NCBI GenBank assembly: GCA_004346645.1
Contig: SMDA01000004.1
Span: 62,001-126,000 of the forward strand
Direction: 5' to 3'
DNA: 64,000 bases
From: Gulbenkiania mobilis
GTDB lineage: Bacteria > Pseudomonadota > Gammaproteobacteria > Burkholderiales > Chromobacteriaceae
The translations under genes and the position numbers were made by a program. The notes under the pieces are model-generated. The model was not told where the DNA came from. It worked only from the letters and a program-made list of their open reading frames with translations, and did not search any database. Below, in pieces: positions 9,865 to 20,070 of this stretch. Positions within the stretch are counted from its first letter, which is position 1. Each line of letters starts with the position of its first letter.

Positions 9865-12062
9865 AGCATCTATCGATCAAACTGCTGTCCGCCCTCGGTC
9901 TCATGATGGCCTACAGTGCCGGCTGGGCTGGGCCGGCACTGACCGGCATCGAGGTGGCCCGCCTCAGCGGCGATGAGGAAGTGTTGCGGCTCAACTTCGA
10001 CGGGCCGGTCACCCGGCCCAACAGTTTCGCCATCGCCAATCCGCCCCGGATCGCGCTGGACTTCCCGGGGGCAAGCGTGCGTCTGCCTTCCCCAGCCGTC
10101 GACCTGGGGAACAACCTGGTCCGCTCCGCCACGGCAGTCGAGGCGGGTGGGCGCGCGCGCGTAGTGCTCAACCTGCTGCGCAATGCGTCCTATAGCACAA
10201 CGCCCTCGGGCAACACGGTCACCATCAGCCTGAATGGCAATGCCCAGGCAGCCCGCGAGGCCACCCCCGCCGAGTCCGTTCCTGCCCCCCGAACGGCAGT
10301 GACCGATCCGGCGGGCGCTGTGGACCTCGGCCCGGTCAGCCTGGACTTCAAGCGTGGCCGCAACGGAGAGGGCCGCCTCGAGCTGGTGCTGCCCTCCAGC
10401 ACAGTTTCGGCCAACGTTCGCCGCGAGGGGCGCGCCATCGTGGTGGACCTGCCCGGCGTCACACTCAGCCGCGCACAGCAACGCAAGCTGGATGTGACCG
10501 ACTTCGGCACGCCAGTGCGCAGCATCGATGCCAGTAATCAGGGACGCGGCAGCCGCTTGGTAATCGAACCTCAGGGTGACTGGGACTTCTCCTCCTATCA
10601 GACGGACAACCGGCTGACCGTTGAAGTGCGCCGCCCGGTAGTCGATACGGCCAATCCCCAGGGGGCGGACGTCAAGCCGGTCTACAAGGGCGACAAGCTC
10701 TCGCTCAACTTCCAGAACATTGAGGTGCGCACGGTGCTCCAGGTGATCGCCGAGTTCACCGGCCTGAACATCGTTACCAGCGATTCGGTCACCGGCAACA
10801 TCACCCTGCGGCTGAAGGATGTACCGTGGGATCAGGCGCTGGACCTCATCCTCCAGACCAAAGGGCTGGACCAACGTCGCAGCGGCAACATCATCCATGT
10901 GGCGCCGCGTCAGGAACTCCTCGATCGGGACAAGCAGGTTCTGGAGGCCCGGCAGCAGCTGACCGCGCTCGAACCGATCCGCTCCGAAACCTTCCTGCTG
11001 CGCTACAAGAGCGTGGAAGAGTTCAAGAACGTGCTGGACACGCCGGTGGGCGACAATGGCGGCCGCCGGCAGACCCTGCTGTCCGACCGCGGCAGCGCCC
11101 TGATCGACAGCAAGACCAACACGCTGATCATCAATGACACCCCCACGGTGATCGAAAAGATCCGCACGTTGGTGGACAAGCTCGACGTGCCCATCAAGCA
11201 GGTGCTGATCGAGGCACGCATCGTCGAGGCCAGTGACAACTTCAGCCGCGACCTTGGGGTGAAGCTGAATTTTGCCCGGGTGGGCCGCAACGTCTATGGC
11301 GGCAATCTGGAAAACGTTATCAAGAACAGCAACACGCGCAACACCAACAGCCTGAACGAGGCCAACCGGGCGATCGCAGCCACCAACGCCTACAATAGCT
11401 GGCTGGCCAATCCCACGGGAGCGCCTCCAGCAATTCCGCCCCTGACGGCCTCACTTCCCTACGAGTTGGCGCCGGGCGTGAACCTGCCGATCAGCAATGC
11501 GGCCGGGTCGATCGCGGCCCTGTTCAAGGCCGGGGCCAGCAGCCTGATCGGTTTGGAGCTACAGGCCATGCAGGCCGAAGACAAGGGCAAGGTGGTGGCC
11601 AGCCCGCGCGTGATGACCTCAGACCGGACCGAAGCCTCCATCGAAGAAGGGGCGGAAATTCCATATCAGGAGGCATCGTCGAGTGGGGCCACGTCCGTGT
11701 CCTTCAAGAAGGCGGTGATGAGCCTGCGCGTGAAGCCGCAGATCACCCCGGACGACAACATCCTGATGGACATTCAGGTCAACAAGGACACGCCCAACTT
11801 CAAGCAGCTGGTAGGGGGGACACCGGCACTGGACACCAAGAAGATCAACACCCAGGTGCTGGTGGAGAACGGTGGCACGGTGGTCATTGGCGGCATCTAC
11901 GTGCAGGAGCAGAGCAACGTCGTGAACAAGGTGCCTCTATTGGGGGATATTCCCTATCTGGGCGCACTGTTCCGCAGCAAGCAGGAGCGTAACGACCGCC
12001 GGGAACTGCTGGTGTTCATCACCCCGCGGATTGTCGACAATCTACGCATAACGACGCCCTGA
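9861..12062 (+). CDS. pilQ: Type IV pilus secretin PilQ
   Basis: Outer-membrane secretin through which pili exit and, in competent species, DNA enters. The 733-residue precursor has a signal peptide ending near SAGWAG. Two AMIN peptidoglycan-binding domains follow (about residues 28-120 and 150-255), then the secretin/TonB short domain ([20 protein letters not shown], near 278), an N1 domain, and the C-terminal secretin core with [21 protein letters not shown] and [15 protein letters not shown]. There is no long octapeptide-repeat region of the meningococcal kind. The ATG at 9861 overlaps the pilP stop. It contains one variant repeat, TTCGGCCAACG, at 10406. Confidence 0.96.
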   Translation: MKHLSIKLLSALGLMMAYSAGWAGPALTGIEVARLSGDEEVLRLNFDGPVTRPNSFAIANPPRIALDFPGASVRLPSPAVDLGNNLVRSATAVEAGGRARVVLNLLRNASYSTTPSGNTVTISLNGNAQAAREATPAESVPAPRTAVTDPAGAVDLGPVSLDFKRGRNGEGRLELVLPSSTVSANVRREGRAIVVDLPGVTLSRAQQRKLDVTDFGTPVRSIDASNQGRGSRLVIEPQGDWDFSSYQTDNRLTVEVRRPVVDTANPQGADVKPVYKGDKLSLNFQNIEVRTVLQVIAEFTGLNIVTSDSVTGNITLRLKDVPWDQALDLILQTKGLDQRRSGNIIHVAPRQELLDRDKQVLEARQQLTALEPIRSETFLLRYKSVEEFKNVLDTPVGDNGGRRQTLLSDRGSALIDSKTNTLIINDTPTVIEKIRTLVDKLDVPIKQVLIEARIVEASDNFSRDLGVKLNFARVGRNVYGGNLENVIKNSNTRNTNSLNEANRAIAATNAYNSWLANPTGAPPAIPPLTASLPYELAPGVNLPISNAAGSIAALFKAGASSLIGLELQAMQAEDKGKVVASPRVMTSDRTEASIEEGAEIPYQEASSSGATSVSFKKAVMSLRVKPQITPDDNILMDIQVNKDTPNFKQLVGGTPALDTKKINTQVLVENGGTVVIGGIYVQEQSNVVNKVPLLGDIPYLGALFRSKQERNDRRELLVFITPRIVDNLRITTP

Positions 12063-12097
12063 GCGCTCACAGACACCAGCGCCAAGCATCAGTTACA

Positions 12098-12652
12098 ATG
12101 CCTGCCATGGAGAACCTGGCAGGCAATTTTTTTCTCGTCGGTCTGATGGGCGCTGGCAAGACCACGGTGGGGCGGGCCCTTGCACGACGCAGTGGCAAGA
12201 CCTTCTATGACTCCGACCACGAAATCGAACGGCGTACCGGCGTCAAGGTGGCCACCATCTTTGACATCGAAGGCGAGACACGCTTCCGGGACCGAGAAAG
12301 CGCAGTGATCGCCGACCTCGTCCGCCTGAACGATATCGTGCTGGCCACGGGGGGAGGGGCCGTGCTGCGCCCGCAGAACCGCGAGGCCTTACGTGCGCAC
12401 GGCACGGTGATCTACCTGCGCGCCAACATCGAAGACCTGCTGGCCCGCACCCAGCACGACAAAAACCGGCCTCTGCTGCAAACAGCCAACCCTCGCGCCA
12501 AACTCGAGTCCCTGTTTGCCGAACGCGACCCCTTGTACCGCGAGATTGCCGACATCGTTGTCGACACCACCCAGCAGAACGTCAATCTGCTGGTCTCACG
12601 CCTGGAACAGCAGCTCCAGAAGCGCCAGCGCCGTACCGAAAGCCTGTCATGA
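12098..12652 (+). CDS. aroK: Shikimate kinase
   Basis: Phosphorylates shikimate with ATP in the chorismate pathway. The 184-residue product has Walker [10 protein letters not shown] near residue 14, the DSDHEIE shikimate/Mg site near 38, RFRDRE (near 66), [10 protein letters not shown] near 86, and the lid with RPLL near 127. The start may be 12098 or the in-frame ATG at 12107; neither has a strong ribosome site. It lies 35 nt after pilQ, and aroB overlaps its stop by four bases, the classic pilQ-aroK-aroB order. Confidence 0.95.
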   Translation: MPAMENLAGNFFLVGLMGAGKTTVGRALARRSGKTFYDSDHEIERRTGVKVATIFDIEGETRFRDRESAVIADLVRLNDIVLATGGGAVLRPQNREALRAHGTVIYLRANIEDLLARTQHDKNRPLLQTANPRAKLESLFAERDPLYREIADIVVDTTQQNVNLLVSRLEQQLQKRQRRTESLS

Positions 12653-13758
12653 TCACGCTCGACCTCGTCCTGCCCGACACCGCCTATCCGATCCACATCG
12701 GACGGCACCTGCTGACACGCACTGACTTGCTGTGCCCTCACCTGCCCATCCACGATGCCGTCATCGTCACCAATACCACCGTGGCTCCGCTGTACCTGGC
12801 CCCGCTTCAGAGCGCACTGGAGGCCAACGGTGTACGGGTGACCCCGGTCATCCTGCCTGATGGAGAGGCCTACAAGACCAGCGAGACCCTGAACCTGATT
12901 TACGATGCACTGCTGCAACGGCACTGTGAACGCAAGACCACGCTGATTGCGCTGGGCGGTGGGGTGGTCGGCGACATGACGGGGTTTGCTGCCGCCACCT
13001 ATCAGCGGGGCGCGCCCTTCATCCAGATTCCCACCACGCTGCTCGCCCAGGTGGACTCTTCCGTGGGGGGCAAGACCGCCATCAACCACCCGCTCGGCAA
13101 GAACATGATCGGCGCCTTCTATCAGCCACGAGTGGTGCTGGCCGACCTGGCACTGCTAGACACTTTACCGGAACGCGAGCTGTCGGCAGGGTTGGCCGAA
13201 GTCATCAAGTACGGACTGCTGGGCAATGCCGAATTCTTCCAGTGGCTTGAGACACACATGCCGGCCCTGCGTACCCGTGACATGGGGGCTTTGCAGGAAG
13301 CGGTGCGCGTAGCCTGCCGTATGAAAGCAGATATCGTCGCGGCGGACGAACGGGAAACTGGCCAGCGTGCCCTGCTGAACTTGGGGCACACCTTCGGACA
13401 CGCCATCGAAGCCGGGCTTGGCTATGGTGCGTGGTTGCATGGCGAAGCCGTGGCCGCCGGCATGGTATTGGCCGCAGAGACTTCTGCCGCGCTCGGCTGG
13501 CTTTCACCTCGGGAGGTAGACCGCATCACCGCCCTGATTGCTGCGGCCGGCCTCCCCGTCACTGCGCCTGACCTTGGGGTGAACACTTGGCTGGAACTGA
13601 TGGCGCATGACAAGAAGGTGGAGGCCGGCAAACTGCGCTTCGTGCTACTGCATGGAATCGGGGATGCCCGGATCGAAAGCGGTGTACCGACAAGCGTGCT
13701 GGAGGCAGTGCTCACCGGCCGGCGCATTACTGGAAGGGGCAGGACGACGCCCGCCTAA
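12649..13758 (+). CDS. aroB: 3-dehydroquinate synthase
   Basis: NAD- and metal-dependent enzyme converting DAHP to 3-dehydroquinate, second step of the shikimate pathway. The 369-residue product shows [16 protein letters not shown] near 104 and the active-site segment [16 protein letters not shown] near 129. The metal ligands are in LAEVIKYG (near 184) and in the GHTFGHAIE and [10 protein letters not shown] motifs (near 247-268). Translation is coupled to aroK (ATGA). A perfect GGTTGGCCGAA at 13190 encodes the conserved GLAEVIK metal-binding segment. Confidence 0.96.
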   Translation: MITLDLVLPDTAYPIHIGRHLLTRTDLLCPHLPIHDAVIVTNTTVAPLYLAPLQSALEANGVRVTPVILPDGEAYKTSETLNLIYDALLQRHCERKTTLIALGGGVVGDMTGFAAATYQRGAPFIQIPTTLLAQVDSSVGGKTAINHPLGKNMIGAFYQPRVVLADLALLDTLPERELSAGLAEVIKYGLLGNAEFFQWLETHMPALRTRDMGALQEAVRVACRMKADIVAADERETGQRALLNLGHTFGHAIEAGLGYGAWLHGEAVAAGMVLAAETSAALGWLSPREVDRITALIAAAGLPVTAPDLGVNTWLELMAHDKKVEAGKLRFVLLHGIGDARIESGVPTSVLEAVLTGRRITGRGRTTPA

Positions 13759-13834
13759 GGATTTCTACGGATGCGGGCTGCCCCTGAAGCCAGAATAATG
13801 GGTGGCAAACAACAGCCAAGCGGGAGAGGTTTTC

Positions 13835-14212
13835 ATGGAAGTGTTTGCAGCATTCGCAGCCAGCCTGGGACTGATGGTGAGCTACTACCTCATGCGCCGT
13901 CTCTGGCGCCAGCTCCGTTACGTCAAGCCGCGCGACCGCGGCATCGACCCGGTGGGAGAGGCAGAGGTCTTTCTCGCCTACGGTAAGGTCAGTGAAGCAG
14001 TGCGGGTACTGAAGGCCACCGTCCGCGAGGAGCCGGACAACCTGCCGGCAAAGATCACCCTGCTGCGGGCCTACTCGCATAGCGGAGACAGCAAGGCCTA
14101 CAGCCTGCTCGCACGTGATGTGGAGAGCCGGCTACAGGGTCAGCCGGTGTGGAAAACCATCCAGCAACATGGAAGGGAACTGGACCCGGCCAACCCTCTT
14201 TTCAACCGCTGA
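13835..14212 (+). CDS. Small membrane-anchored FimV-like TPR protein
   Basis: A 125-residue protein with one N-terminal membrane segment (FAAFAASLGLMVSYYLM) and a basic stretch. About 80 residues of helical repeat follow, ending DPANPLF. The repeat plus the terminal LDPxNPL-type motif resembles the C-terminal domain of FimV/TspA, proteins that position or activate type IV pilus assembly; this is a resemblance, not a proven assignment. The start at 13835 is chosen over the upstream GTG (13802) because GGGAGAGG lies five bases before this ATG. Its place just after pilMNOPQ-aroKB suits a pilus-related role. Confidence 0.6.
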   Translation: MEVFAAFAASLGLMVSYYLMRRLWRQLRYVKPRDRGIDPVGEAEVFLAYGKVSEAVRVLKATVREEPDNLPAKITLLRAYSHSGDSKAYSLLARDVESRLQGQPVWKTIQQHGRELDPANPLFNR

Positions 14213-14227
14213 CCTCACCGTCCAGCC

Positions 14228-14255
14228 GGCCGTGCCTTCTCAGGCACGGCCTTTT
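14228..14255 (+). terminator. Terminator after the pil-aro operon
   Basis: Perfect 9-bp stem GGCCGTGCC/GGCACGGCC with a 6-nt loop and a TTTT tail on the plus strand. It overlaps the last codons of the convergent GT9 gene. Confidence 0.8.
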
Positions 14256-15307
14256 GCCGTCCAGGCATCGCTCTCCTCAAGCAGAGCGAGGCAGCCCTGC
14301 AGCACGCTGTCCAAGGAAATATGGGCCACCTGCCAGGCCGAGCGGTCCTGCGAGGTGAGGACACGCTTCGGAACGCCCCAGGGATACCAGTGCAGGTACT
14401 TCTTTTCCAAGTGCTCGAAGAGCCCGACGACCGGTGTACCCGCCGCCGCGGCCAAGTGCAGCCCACCACCATCGGAGCAGACGGCCACATCTACGGCGGC
14501 GAACGCCCCCAATAACTTGCCGAGCCCGTTGGTGGGACAAGCAATGGCGTCGGTTTGCCCAAGAATGTGATGCGCCTTCTCGTCATCCCCAGGGTGCCTG
14601 GGGTCCTCCTGACTACCTGGGGCCCATAGCAGCAAAGTCTGCACCCCGCGGGCTGCCAAAGCCTGGATGAGGGCAATGTGGAGGGCCACCGGCCAGACCC
14701 GGGAAACCTCACGGGCACTGATGTGCAGCCCGATCACAGGCCGGTTCCCGGGCAGCAAGGCGGCCACCGCCGCCCGCTCACGGGAGGGAATGGTCACCGA
14801 CAGCGGGCCCGGTGGTGACGTCACCCCCAACGGTCGCAGCAACTGTTGCAGCACTTCAACCTCATGGCACTGCGTGCCTTTGGCATGGGGCGGAGCCGGA
14901 TGCGTGATGCGTGGGTCGGCAGGAGCATTGTTCGGCTGGAAGCCGATGAGCGCGCGCGGCCGCGCAGCCATTGCCAGGCGCACCGCATTGCGGGCATAGC
15001 CGGACGACGCAACGATGGCGTAATCGAACCGCTCCCGGCGCAGGGCCCGGTACATGCACAGCCGCTGCCAGACGGTTGCCATCAAGGACTGCCCAGGCCT
15101 CCGGTGCTTGAGCTTGGTGTAGACGTAGACCCGATTCACCGCAGGGTGCTCATCAAGGACCTGGGCATTGTAACTGTTGACCACGACCGCAATGCGGCTG
15201 CCGGGAAAATGCTGCCTCAGCGCATCCAACAAAGGGGTAGTGCAGACGAGGTCCCCGATGTTGTCGCGCCGGATGACAAGAATGCTAGGAGGGGTACGTG
15301 GTTTCAT
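14240..15307 (-). CDS. Glycosyltransferase family 9 (heptosyltransferase type)
   Basis: A 355-residue cytoplasmic/peripheral glycosyltransferase of family GT9, the family of LPS heptosyltransferases. The N-terminal ILVIRRDNIGDLVCTTPLLDALRQ is the typical nucleotide-sugar-fold start, and the C-terminal CSDGGGLHLAAAAGTPVVGLF holds the conserved donor-binding motif. It ends the minus-strand LPS block; its ATG overlaps the preceding ligase-type gene by 23 nt. Which residue it transfers cannot be read from sequence. Confidence 0.85.
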   Translation of the reverse strand: MKPRTPPSILVIRRDNIGDLVCTTPLLDALRQHFPGSRIAVVVNSYNAQVLDEHPAVNRVYVYTKLKHRRPGQSLMATVWQRLCMYRALRRERFDYAIVASSGYARNAVRLAMAARPRALIGFQPNNAPADPRITHPAPPHAKGTQCHEVEVLQQLLRPLGVTSPPGPLSVTIPSRERAAVAALLPGNRPVIGLHISAREVSRVWPVALHIALIQALAARGVQTLLLWAPGSQEDPRHPGDDEKAHHILGQTDAIACPTNGLGKLLGAFAAVDVAVCSDGGGLHLAAAAGTPVVGLFEHLEKKYLHWYPWGVPKRVLTSQDRSAWQVAHISLDSVLQGCLALLEESDAWTAKGRA

Positions 15308-16586
15308 TTTCTTTCCGTGCCAAGGCGCCCGCCACCAGAATCAGCAACCAGCCAGCCGGCCATAATCCGTTTGTGAGTCCTATGGCAAGCTGGGCTGTGG
15401 CCAGCGCCAGGGTCAACAACCACCACATTTCCCCGTGGAGGGGCAGACGCGCACGCCACCCCGACCTGAAAAAGCTGCCCATGAAGGCAAGATAAGCGAG
15501 TAGGCCCAAGAAGCCTGCCTCCAGCAACCAGTTCAGGTAGAGATTGTGGGGATTGGCCTTGCCATAGGTAGCGCGCCGGTGAAAGTAATCATAGGCCAGC
15601 TGCCGCACCCGATCTGGATGTTGTCTCGCCTCGTCCATCAGCCCGCTCTCTAGCGCCAGCGGCGAAAGCTTGCGCCATCCTGGCCCATAGCCCAGCCATG
15701 GTTGTCGCTCCACCAACCTGAGGGTCACCCACCAGATCGCCCGCCGTTCTACCACAGAAAAATCCTGCGCATAGGTCTGCTCGTCAAAAATGGTTTCATA
15801 GCGATCAAAGATCTGAGGTCGGGAAAGCGCCAGGCCAGCAAGCAAAGCCGCCAAGGCAAGTACGCCTCCCAAGAGTAGCCGCCAACGCCGGGCTGCCACG
15901 ACGGCCAACCCCACGGCTAACAGGATCACAAGCAGCGGCGAGCGGCTACCGTGCAGGAGGAGAGGCACCACCTGCACCGCCAGTGCCGCCCCCAGCAATA
16001 TTCTGCTGCGCCTGGAAAGGCCTCGGTCGAGCAAGAAAAGGAGCAGTCCGGCGGAGAAGCAATAGATGGCATCCAGGGCAAAGCCCTTGCGGTAGCTCTC
16101 GAGCACAGCCCAGTCGGAAAGATAGAACCCCAGCACCAGCAGCGCCCGGAGCGTGAAACCGGCTACCGCAGCCAGAAGGAGCCTGCGTACGTCTTGGTAG
16201 TCTCGGCAGACCCAGAAAGCCAACGGAAAGAGCAGGAACAGCCGTAGATGATCCTTGCGAAATTCGGTCAGGTTGTTTGACCACCAGCCCGGATTGACGA
16301 GCCAGGCAGCCGCGAGGACCAGCAGCAACATGCCCAAACAGGCTGTCAGGGGCCGCCAGTTAAATAGTCGCAATATCGCACAAGGCGCCCGCAAAAATGT
16401 CACTATTCCAAGGAGCACGGCGCTCCAGTACGACAACTGGGCGGCAGCCGTCAGGGCATCCGACATCTGTGCAAAGAAAAAGAGTGTCAGGCAGAGTAGC
16501 CCCCAAGACCGCAACCGGACAAGCGCATCCGTGGAGCCTGATACAATAACGCTCGCTGTTTTATCCCTTCTCAATCCAGTCTCCAC
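15285..16586 (-). CDS. O-antigen ligase/polymerase-type membrane protein
   Basis: A roughly 433-residue polytopic inner-membrane protein with about ten or more hydrophobic segments and one long periplasmic loop before the last helices. The loop carries WLGYGPGWRKLS and ends in NPHNLYLNWLLEAGFLGLLAYL, the Wzy_C/WaaL signature. Such proteins join O-antigen or other polysaccharide to lipid A-core, or polymerise it; the two roles cannot be separated here. The start codon is GTG with a weak ribosome site, so the N-terminus is uncertain. Base composition looks less GC-rich than the neighbours by eye, hinting at exchange of this gene. Confidence 0.75.
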   Translation of the reverse strand: METGLRRDKTASVIVSGSTDALVRLRSWGLLCLTLFFFAQMSDALTAAAQLSYWSAVLLGIVTFLRAPCAILRLFNWRPLTACLGMLLLVLAAAWLVNPGWWSNNLTEFRKDHLRLFLLFPLAFWVCRDYQDVRRLLLAAVAGFTLRALLVLGFYLSDWAVLESYRKGFALDAIYCFSAGLLLFLLDRGLSRRSRILLGAALAVQVVPLLLHGSRSPLLVILLAVGLAVVAARRWRLLLGGVLALAALLAGLALSRPQIFDRYETIFDEQTYAQDFSVVERRAIWWVTLRLVERQPWLGYGPGWRKLSPLALESGLMDEARQHPDRVRQLAYDYFHRRATYGKANPHNLYLNWLLEAGFLGLLAYLAFMGSFFRSGWRARLPLHGEMWWLLTLALATAQLAIGLTNGLWPAGWLLILVAGALARKENETTYPS

Positions 16587-16605
16587 GGGTCTGCAGCCAA
16601 CAGCC

Positions 16606-17715
16606 TCACCACTTCACCTCCAGCGCATCCGCCTCTCGCAGGATGTCTTCGGCAGAAACGGTATCAATGCAGGCGCGCGTCCCAGTGTGGCAGCCGTAAG
16701 GAGCATTGAAGACAAAGGCACAGGGATAACAGGGCAGACGCTTGATAACAAAACGCACCTGCGGCCCCATGGGGCGTTGCTCACGTGGATCGGTAGGACC
16801 CACGACGGACACTAGCGGCACGTTGAAAGTGTCGGCCATGTAGGTCAGTCCGGAGTCCACGCCGATGAACAACTTACAACGGCGCATCAGGGCCGGCAGC
16901 TCATCGAGACGGAAGGCGCCGGCGCTGTTGACGAGTCCGGGCACAGACGGGAGCCGTGCGACGATGGCGTCGGCCACCGGTCGGTCTTCGGGCCCACCCA
17001 CCAGCACGATAGGCGAAGCAGTACGCTGACGCAGTCCGAGGATCAGGGACACAAGCTTGTCCTCGCCCAGTTCCTTGAGTTTGTTGGCACTTGAGATCGC
17101 CAACCCGACGCAACGGGGGCTGGCAGGCAACCCTAGCGCATCGCAGAGCAACTCGCCCTGCGGAGATTCGGCCATGATCTTGACGTAGCGCAGGACAATG
17201 TCGTGCCGTCCCAGCAAGCGCGCGGTAGTGTCAAGAACCAGTTCCCCATGACGGTGCGGCTCGCTGTCGGCAAGAAGGGGGCTGATCCAGCGAAACGTTC
17301 GGCCAACCCGTGTCGGCAGCAGTGACCAGCGTATCGGCACCCCCGCCCATACCAGGGCCAACAGCACCGGGAGCGACGGAGAAAGAACGACCGCAAGATC
17401 ATGTCGGCCGCTGCGCACACGCCGGGCGAGCGCCAGCTTCCCACGCAAACCTTTCCAACCGGCCGACTGCACTGGCAATCGTGCATCGACTTCGGGCAGA
17501 CCCTCGATGATGGGGGCCGTGACGGGCGCATGCATAACGGTGATCCGGGCTGCGGGAAAGGCCTGGCGCAAGGCGCGCAGCACCGGCGTGGCGCACAGCA
17601 TGTCACCGATCTTGGCTGTCTGGATCAGCAGGATACGCTGCGGTTGCGTCCGTCTGCGCCCTTGCAGCAAGAGCAGGACCGGATAGAGGAGCCAAGTTAT
17701 GAGAAGGTAGGCCAT
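16606..17715 (-). CDS. Glycosyltransferase family 9 with N-terminal membrane helix
   Basis: A 369-residue GT9 protein. It begins MAYLLITWLLYPVLLLL, a hydrophobic anchor not typical of soluble WaaC/F, then RILLIQTAKIGDMLCATPVLRALRQ, the GT9 N-terminal signature. The donor-site motif CKLFIGVDSGLTYMADTFNVPLVSVVGPTDP is near residue 295, followed by a Cys-containing segment (LPCYPCAF) common in this family. The start at 17715 lies one base after the upstream gene's stop. The acceptor is unknown. A perfect repeat copy (17298) reads VGR in the protein. Confidence 0.82.
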   Translation of the reverse strand: MAYLLITWLLYPVLLLLQGRRRTQPQRILLIQTAKIGDMLCATPVLRALRQAFPAARITVMHAPVTAPIIEGLPEVDARLPVQSAGWKGLRGKLALARRVRSGRHDLAVVLSPSLPVLLALVWAGVPIRWSLLPTRVGRTFRWISPLLADSEPHRHGELVLDTTARLLGRHDIVLRYVKIMAESPQGELLCDALGLPASPRCVGLAISSANKLKELGEDKLVSLILGLRQRTASPIVLVGGPEDRPVADAIVARLPSVPGLVNSAGAFRLDELPALMRRCKLFIGVDSGLTYMADTFNVPLVSVVGPTDPREQRPMGPQVRFVIKRLPCYPCAFVFNAPYGCHTGTRACIDTVSAEDILREADALEVKW

Positions 17716-17716
17716 C

Positions 17717-18922
17717 TCAGCGCGCGGCCTTTTCCAGAATGGCCTCGACCCCACGCACGTAGCGGTCGATGGTGTAATGCTCCAGAACGCGCGCCCGCCC
17801 CGCCTGGCCCATACGCTGCCGCAGGGCCGGATCGCGGCACAAGACGGTCATGGCCTCGGCCAACCCGACCGGATCAGCAAAAGGTACGAGCCGTCCGGTT
17901 ATCCCTTCGTCGACCAGTTCGCGCGAACCGACCACCCGTGTGGCGATAACGGGTTTGCCCAGAAGCATGGCTTCCAGCAGAACGCGCGGCAGTCCCTCGC
18001 TCTGAGAAGCCAATACGCATACATCCATGGCCGCAGTATAAGGCAACGGCTGGGTCTGGAATCCGGTAAACACCACATGCGACTGCAGACCCAGCCGTGT
18101 AGTCAGCGCCTCCAGCTCCGCACGCTGGGGGCCGTCGCCAACCAGAAGCAGGCGCACCGGCAGCCCCTGCTCCACCAGTCGTGCGGTGGCCTGCAGCAGA
18201 TAGCGCAGGCCCTTGCGCTCGGTCAGTTGCCCTACGGCGCCGAACACCACGTCACGGTCGGCCAGACCGAGGCCTTCGCGGGTGGGCGCGCCGTCGGGCA
18301 GTGGCTGGGTCGGGTCGATGCCGTTGAGCACCGCCATGCATTTCTCTGGCTGGACCCCGGCCCGCACGAGCGCCTCTACCACACCATTTGAAACACCGAT
18401 GACCTTGCGAGCTACGCGGTTGACCAAGGCCACATCCTGTGGATCCATAACCGGTTCGATGCGGCAGTGCTGAACGACCGGAACCCCTGTCCGATCGGCA
18501 GCCAGATACCCCTCCAGATTGGACCGAGGCTGGTTGTTCATGTAGAGAAGATCGAAACCGCCATCCTGCAGGTACTGCATCAGGCGCTGTGCATTGGGGC
18601 GTACCCGCCAGCCCTGTTCGATGCTTCGCACGGCGGCAGTGCGCAGATCCGGGTGCCACGCCAACACACCCCGTGCCAGTTCCTTGGCAAGTTTGGCCCA
18701 AAGCGGCTGCCGGCGCTGCGGCATCAGCACCAGCGGGATGCCGATAGCAGCCAGTTCGGCGGAAAGGCAGCTGTCGCGGCCTTTCGGATAATCGCGGTAG
18801 AACAGGCAGGTGACGTCGAAACGGCTACGGTCGATCCGCTTGAGCAGCTCGAACATGCTGTTGGTGCCGCCACCCCACTCGTTACCGGTATCAAGGAGCA
18901 GGATGCGTTTGGGTCGGGTCAT
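17717..18922 (-). CDS. Glycosyltransferase family 4
   Basis: A 401-residue GT-B glycosyltransferase. The N-terminal LLDTGNEWGGGTNSMFELLKRI is the glycine-rich acceptor-domain start. The C-terminal half has VFGAVGQLTERKGLRYLLQA, LLVGDGPQRAELEAL and the E-x7-E motif SEGLPRVLLEAMLLGKPVIAT, diagnostic for retaining GT4 enzymes. ATG overlaps the stop of the preceding GT9 gene by four bases. Its role in LPS core or O-chain assembly is inferred from context. Confidence 0.85.
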   Translation of the reverse strand: MTRPKRILLLDTGNEWGGGTNSMFELLKRIDRSRFDVTCLFYRDYPKGRDSCLSAELAAIGIPLVLMPQRRQPLWAKLAKELARGVLAWHPDLRTAAVRSIEQGWRVRPNAQRLMQYLQDGGFDLLYMNNQPRSNLEGYLAADRTGVPVVQHCRIEPVMDPQDVALVNRVARKVIGVSNGVVEALVRAGVQPEKCMAVLNGIDPTQPLPDGAPTREGLGLADRDVVFGAVGQLTERKGLRYLLQATARLVEQGLPVRLLLVGDGPQRAELEALTTRLGLQSHVVFTGFQTQPLPYTAAMDVCVLASQSEGLPRVLLEAMLLGKPVIATRVVGSRELVDEGITGRLVPFADPVGLAEAMTVLCRDPALRQRMGQAGRARVLEHYTIDRYVRGVEAILEKAAR

Positions 18923-20070
18923 GCCTGAGGCTCCGGATGAGCGCGAAGCTGCCGCTGGCAGGCGTCGAACACCTCATCGGTAAGGATATTGTCCATGCAG
19001 AGGGGGGCCGCGTACGGGCAGCGCTTGCCAAGGCAGGGGTCACAGGTACGGTGCTTTTGCAGAATGATGTGGCGGTCCAGGTCCACCGTAGGGCCGGAGC
19101 GGCTCCAGTGTGCCGCCGCGAACAGCGCCACCACCGGGGTGCGCACCGCTACCGCCATGTGCATGATGCCGGTATCGGGTGTCACCAGGCAGAGCATGCG
19201 AGCCACTAGCGCAGGCAGGTCCGCCAGACCGAGCCTACCTGCGGTCACGATGACGCGAGGGCTGTCGATGCCCTGGGCTACCGCTTCGGCCAACCCTTGC
19301 TCCTGAGGGGAGCCGGTGATCACCAGTACCAGATCGGGGTGAGCCGCCAGAAGGCGTCGCCCCAGTTCGGCATAGCGTTCAGGACGCCAGCGCCGGCTGG
19401 CGGTGGAGGCGCCCACCTGAAATCCCAAGAGGGGCTGCGCCACCGTGATGCCCCAAACCTCGGCCAAGCGCGCATCTACACGCTGACGGCGCTCGGCGCT
19501 GACGGGCAGCACCATCCGGCGCGGTGCACCGGGCACAGCGCCGGCACTCTCGGCCACGGCCAGACGCTGGTCGATGCCGTGGGCAAAATCGTCCCAGCGT
19601 TTGACGGGCTGGTCATTGCTCAGCAAGTAACGAAAGCGGTTGTCGTTGGGCCACTTGAAGCGCCAGCGGGCCCCGCAGAGATAGGCGAGCGGTGTGGCTT
19701 GCGGTTCATTGCCGTGCAGGATGGCCACCAGATCGAAGGTTTCGCGGCGGGCGTCGCACAGCGCACGCAGAAACCCCTTCCAGCGGCCGTCATAAGAAAT
19801 CTGGCCGTCGGTGTCGGGATTGTCGGCAAACAGGGCCGCATAGGCCGGGTGCACCATCAGCACGATTCGCGCATCAGGATAGGTACGGCGCAGGCTGGCG
19901 AGCGCGGCCGTGGACATCAGGGTGTCGCCGATGGCGGTGCACGAGATCGCGAGGATGCGCCGGATGGCAGACGTGCCCAGTTCGGACACGTCCGGCTGGC
20001 GGCGGTCCAGACGGTGGCGTACCCATACCCAGGTCGCCAGCAGGGTCTCGCGTAACCGGGTACCCATCAT
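18919..20070 (-). CDS. Glycosyltransferase family 9 (heptosyltransferase type)
   Basis: A 383-residue GT9 protein with RILAISCTAIGDTLMSTAALASLRRTYP near residue 36, a mid-protein LLGFQVGASTASRRWRPERYAELG (donor phosphate site) and CLVTPDTGIMHMAVAVRTPVVALF near 300. The tail carries a cysteine cluster (CDPCLGKRCPYAAPLC), seen in some WaaF/WaaQ-type proteins. The start is the ATG at 20070, which overlaps the stop of the upstream deacetylase; ATGATG leaves a second possibility three bases on. A repeat copy at 19285 encodes GLAE. Confidence 0.84.
   Translation of the reverse strand: MMGTRLRETLLATWVWVRHRLDRRQPDVSELGTSAIRRILAISCTAIGDTLMSTAALASLRRTYPDARIVLMVHPAYAALFADNPDTDGQISYDGRWKGFLRALCDARRETFDLVAILHGNEPQATPLAYLCGARWRFKWPNDNRFRYLLSNDQPVKRWDDFAHGIDQRLAVAESAGAVPGAPRRMVLPVSAERRQRVDARLAEVWGITVAQPLLGFQVGASTASRRWRPERYAELGRRLLAAHPDLVLVITGSPQEQGLAEAVAQGIDSPRVIVTAGRLGLADLPALVARMLCLVTPDTGIMHMAVAVRTPVVALFAAAHWSRSGPTVDLDRHIILQKHRTCDPCLGKRCPYAAPLCMDNILTDEVFDACQRQLRAHPEPQA

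Noticed and set aside
17855..17865. CTCGGCCAACC as another repeat copy
   Set aside because: It has a changed core base (C for T), and similar one-mismatch sites occur often in GC-rich coding DNA, so it was not counted.
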